NCBI RefSeq assembly: GCF_013408655.1
Contig: NZ_JACCBP010000001.1
Location: 1,302,001 to 1,366,000 of the forward strand
Source: Pigmentiphaga litoralis
Lineage (GTDB): Bacteria; Pseudomonadota; Gammaproteobacteria; Burkholderiales; Burkholderiaceae_B
Direction of reading: 5' to 3'
Length of the DNA: 64,000 bases
The translations under genes were made by a program, and so were the position numbers. Under the pieces are notes generated by a model. That model saw only the letters and a program-made list of their open reading frames with translations, was not told where the DNA came from and made no database searches. Shown here piece after piece: positions 63,022 to 64,000 of this stretch. Positions within the stretch are counted from its first letter, which is position 1; each line of letters starts with the position of its first letter.

Positions 63022-64000
63022 ATGACCGCCACTGACAATCCGCTTCTTGCCACGCAAGACCTGCAGGCGTTCGACGCCATCAAGCCCGAGCACATCGGCC
63101 CGGCGATCACCGAGCTGATCGACCAGGCCCGCCAGGCCGTCGACCGTGCTGCCGACCCCGCGTTGCCGCCCACCTGGGACGCCGTGATCGAGCCCTTGGA
63201 CGATGCCGCCGAGCGGCTGTCGCGCGCGTGGTCGGCCGCGGGCCACCTCAACTCGGTGGTCAACACGCCCGAACTGCGCGAAGCCTACAACGCTTCGCTG
63301 CCGTCCGTGACCGACTTCTGGACCTGGGTGGGCCTGCACGAAGGCCTGTACCGCCAGTACCGCCGCGTGCACGACGCGCCGGATTTCGCGTCGCTGTCGC
63401 CGGCACGCCGCCGCATCATCGAACTGGCGCTGCGCGACTTCCGCCTGAGCGGCGTGGAACTGCCCGAGCAGGAACGCGCCCGCTACGCCGAGATCTCGTC
63501 GCGCGAAGCCGAGATCACCAACAAGTTTTCCGAGAACGTGCTGGACGCGACGGATGCGTTCGCCCTGTATGTCGATGACGAAGCGCGCCTGAAAGGCATT
63601 CCGTCCGACGTGCTTGACGCCGCCGCGGCGGCGGCCAAGGCCGACGAAAAAACCGGCTGGAAGCTGACCCTGCAGATCCCGAGCTACATGCCTGTCATGC
63701 AGTACGCCGACGACCGCAGCCTGCGCGAAGCGCTGTACCGCGCCTACGGCACCCGCGCGTCCGAACTCGGCGATCCGGCGTTCGACAACTCGCCCCTGAT
63801 TTCCGAATTGCTGGCACTGCGCGCCGAAGAATCGGGCCTGCTGGGCTACAAGAGCTTTGCCGACAAGCAGCTGGAATCGCGCATGGCGGGCAACCCCGAC
63901 GCCGTGTTCACCTTCCTGCGCGACCTGGCTGCCCGCGCCAAGCCGTTCGCCCGCAAAGACGTGGCTGAACTGCGTGAATTCGCCAAGGCCAAGCTCGGCA
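63022..64000 (+). CDS. prlC: Oligopeptidase A (M3 metallopeptidase), 5' part
   Basis: Open frame from the ATG at 63022 to the window edge, about 326 residues of an expected 680 or so. The sequence has the M3 oligopeptidase A character: NPLLATQDLQAFDAIKPEHI at the start, TPELREAYNASLPSVTDFWT, and PSYMPVMQYADDRSLREALY. The zinc motif HExxH lies beyond the edge, so activity cannot be checked here. The product would degrade signal peptides and short peptides in the cytoplasm. Confidence 0.93.
   Translation, partial: MTATDNPLLATQDLQAFDAIKPEHIGPAITELIDQARQAVDRAADPALPPTWDAVIEPLDDAAERLSRAWSAAGHLNSVVNTPELREAYNASLPSVTDFWTWVGLHEGLYRQYRRVHDAPDFASLSPARRRIIELALRDFRLSGVELPEQERARYAEISSREAEITNKFSENVLDATDAFALYVDDEARLKGIPSDVLDAAAAAAKADEKTGWKLTLQIPSYMPVMQYADDRSLREALYRAYGTRASELGDPAFDNSPLISELLALRAEESGLLGYKSFADKQLESRMAGNPDAVFTFLRDLAARAKPFARKDVAELREFAKAKLG

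Overview
The window is GC-rich (about two thirds G+C by eye) chromosomal DNA with dense, largely operonic genes. Gene content points to a betaproteobacterium of the Alcaligenaceae (the Bordetella / Achromobacter / Pigmentiphaga neighbourhood): Bug-type periplasmic receptors, the folC-SPOR-cvpA-purF cluster, a pyruvate dehydrogenase operon with a lipoyl domain on E3, and a FixLJ-like pair next to folD and prlC. This is an inference from family content; no species marker is visible. I see no rRNA, tRNA, insertion sequence, prophage or CRISPR array.

Layout. 0.2-4.8 kb: a frameshifted MetX-like hydrolase, a Bug receptor, a Tat-signal SDR and a ketopantoate-reductase-family enzyme. 4.8-8.8 kb: chromate transporter, 3-hydroxyisobutyryl-CoA hydrolase-like enzyme, DsbB, MarC. 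8.8-11.8 kb: assimilatory sulfite reduction and sirohaem (cobA, DUF934, cysI). 12.0-16.3 kb: purF, cvpA, SPOR protein, folC. 16.5-23.2 kb: tannase-like lipoprotein, map, MFS carrier, DUF2207 and LemA. 23.5-25.7 kb: divergent selD and mnmH (tRNA 2-selenouridine). 26-28.6 kb: FAD monooxygenase and glutathione reductase. 28.8-34.3 kb: an unusual haem-copper oxidase cluster with a fused subunit I-III. 34.6-37.8 kb: an RsbQ-like hydrolase coupled to a PAS-GGDEF-EAL protein, then a cold-shock/DUF1294 protein. 38.0-43.1 kb: FdhF/YdeP-type molybdoenzyme, second Bug receptor, UbiD decarboxylase. 43.2-45.2 kb: ribbon-helix-helix regulator and PHB-depolymerase-family esterase. 45.4-48.7 kb: FAD oxidoreductase and IlvD/Edd dehydratase. 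48.9-51.8 kb: MazG-like pyrophosphohydrolase, metallophosphatase, MntH. 52.1-58.6 kb: lpdA, aceF, aceE. 58.9-64 kb: sensor kinase and response regulator, folD, and the 5' part of prlC.

Most striking points. (1) The fused oxidase subunit keeps its haem/CuB ligands, the HPEVY glutamate and tyrosine, but has Gln where A-type oxidases have the K-channel Lys, and lacks two D-channel Asn. (2) An RsbQ hydrolase is translationally coupled to a c-di-GMP enzyme, with overlapping palindromes upstream. (3) Four GGATG iterons at exact 11-bp spacing lie just downstream of a good promoter and upstream of a ribbon-helix-helix regulator gene, suggesting autoregulation of a regulator-esterase operon. (4) Four tandem arrays of different unit length (13, 35, 7 and 8 bp) lie at or next to the stop codons of unrelated genes; three are within 45.1-50.5 kb.
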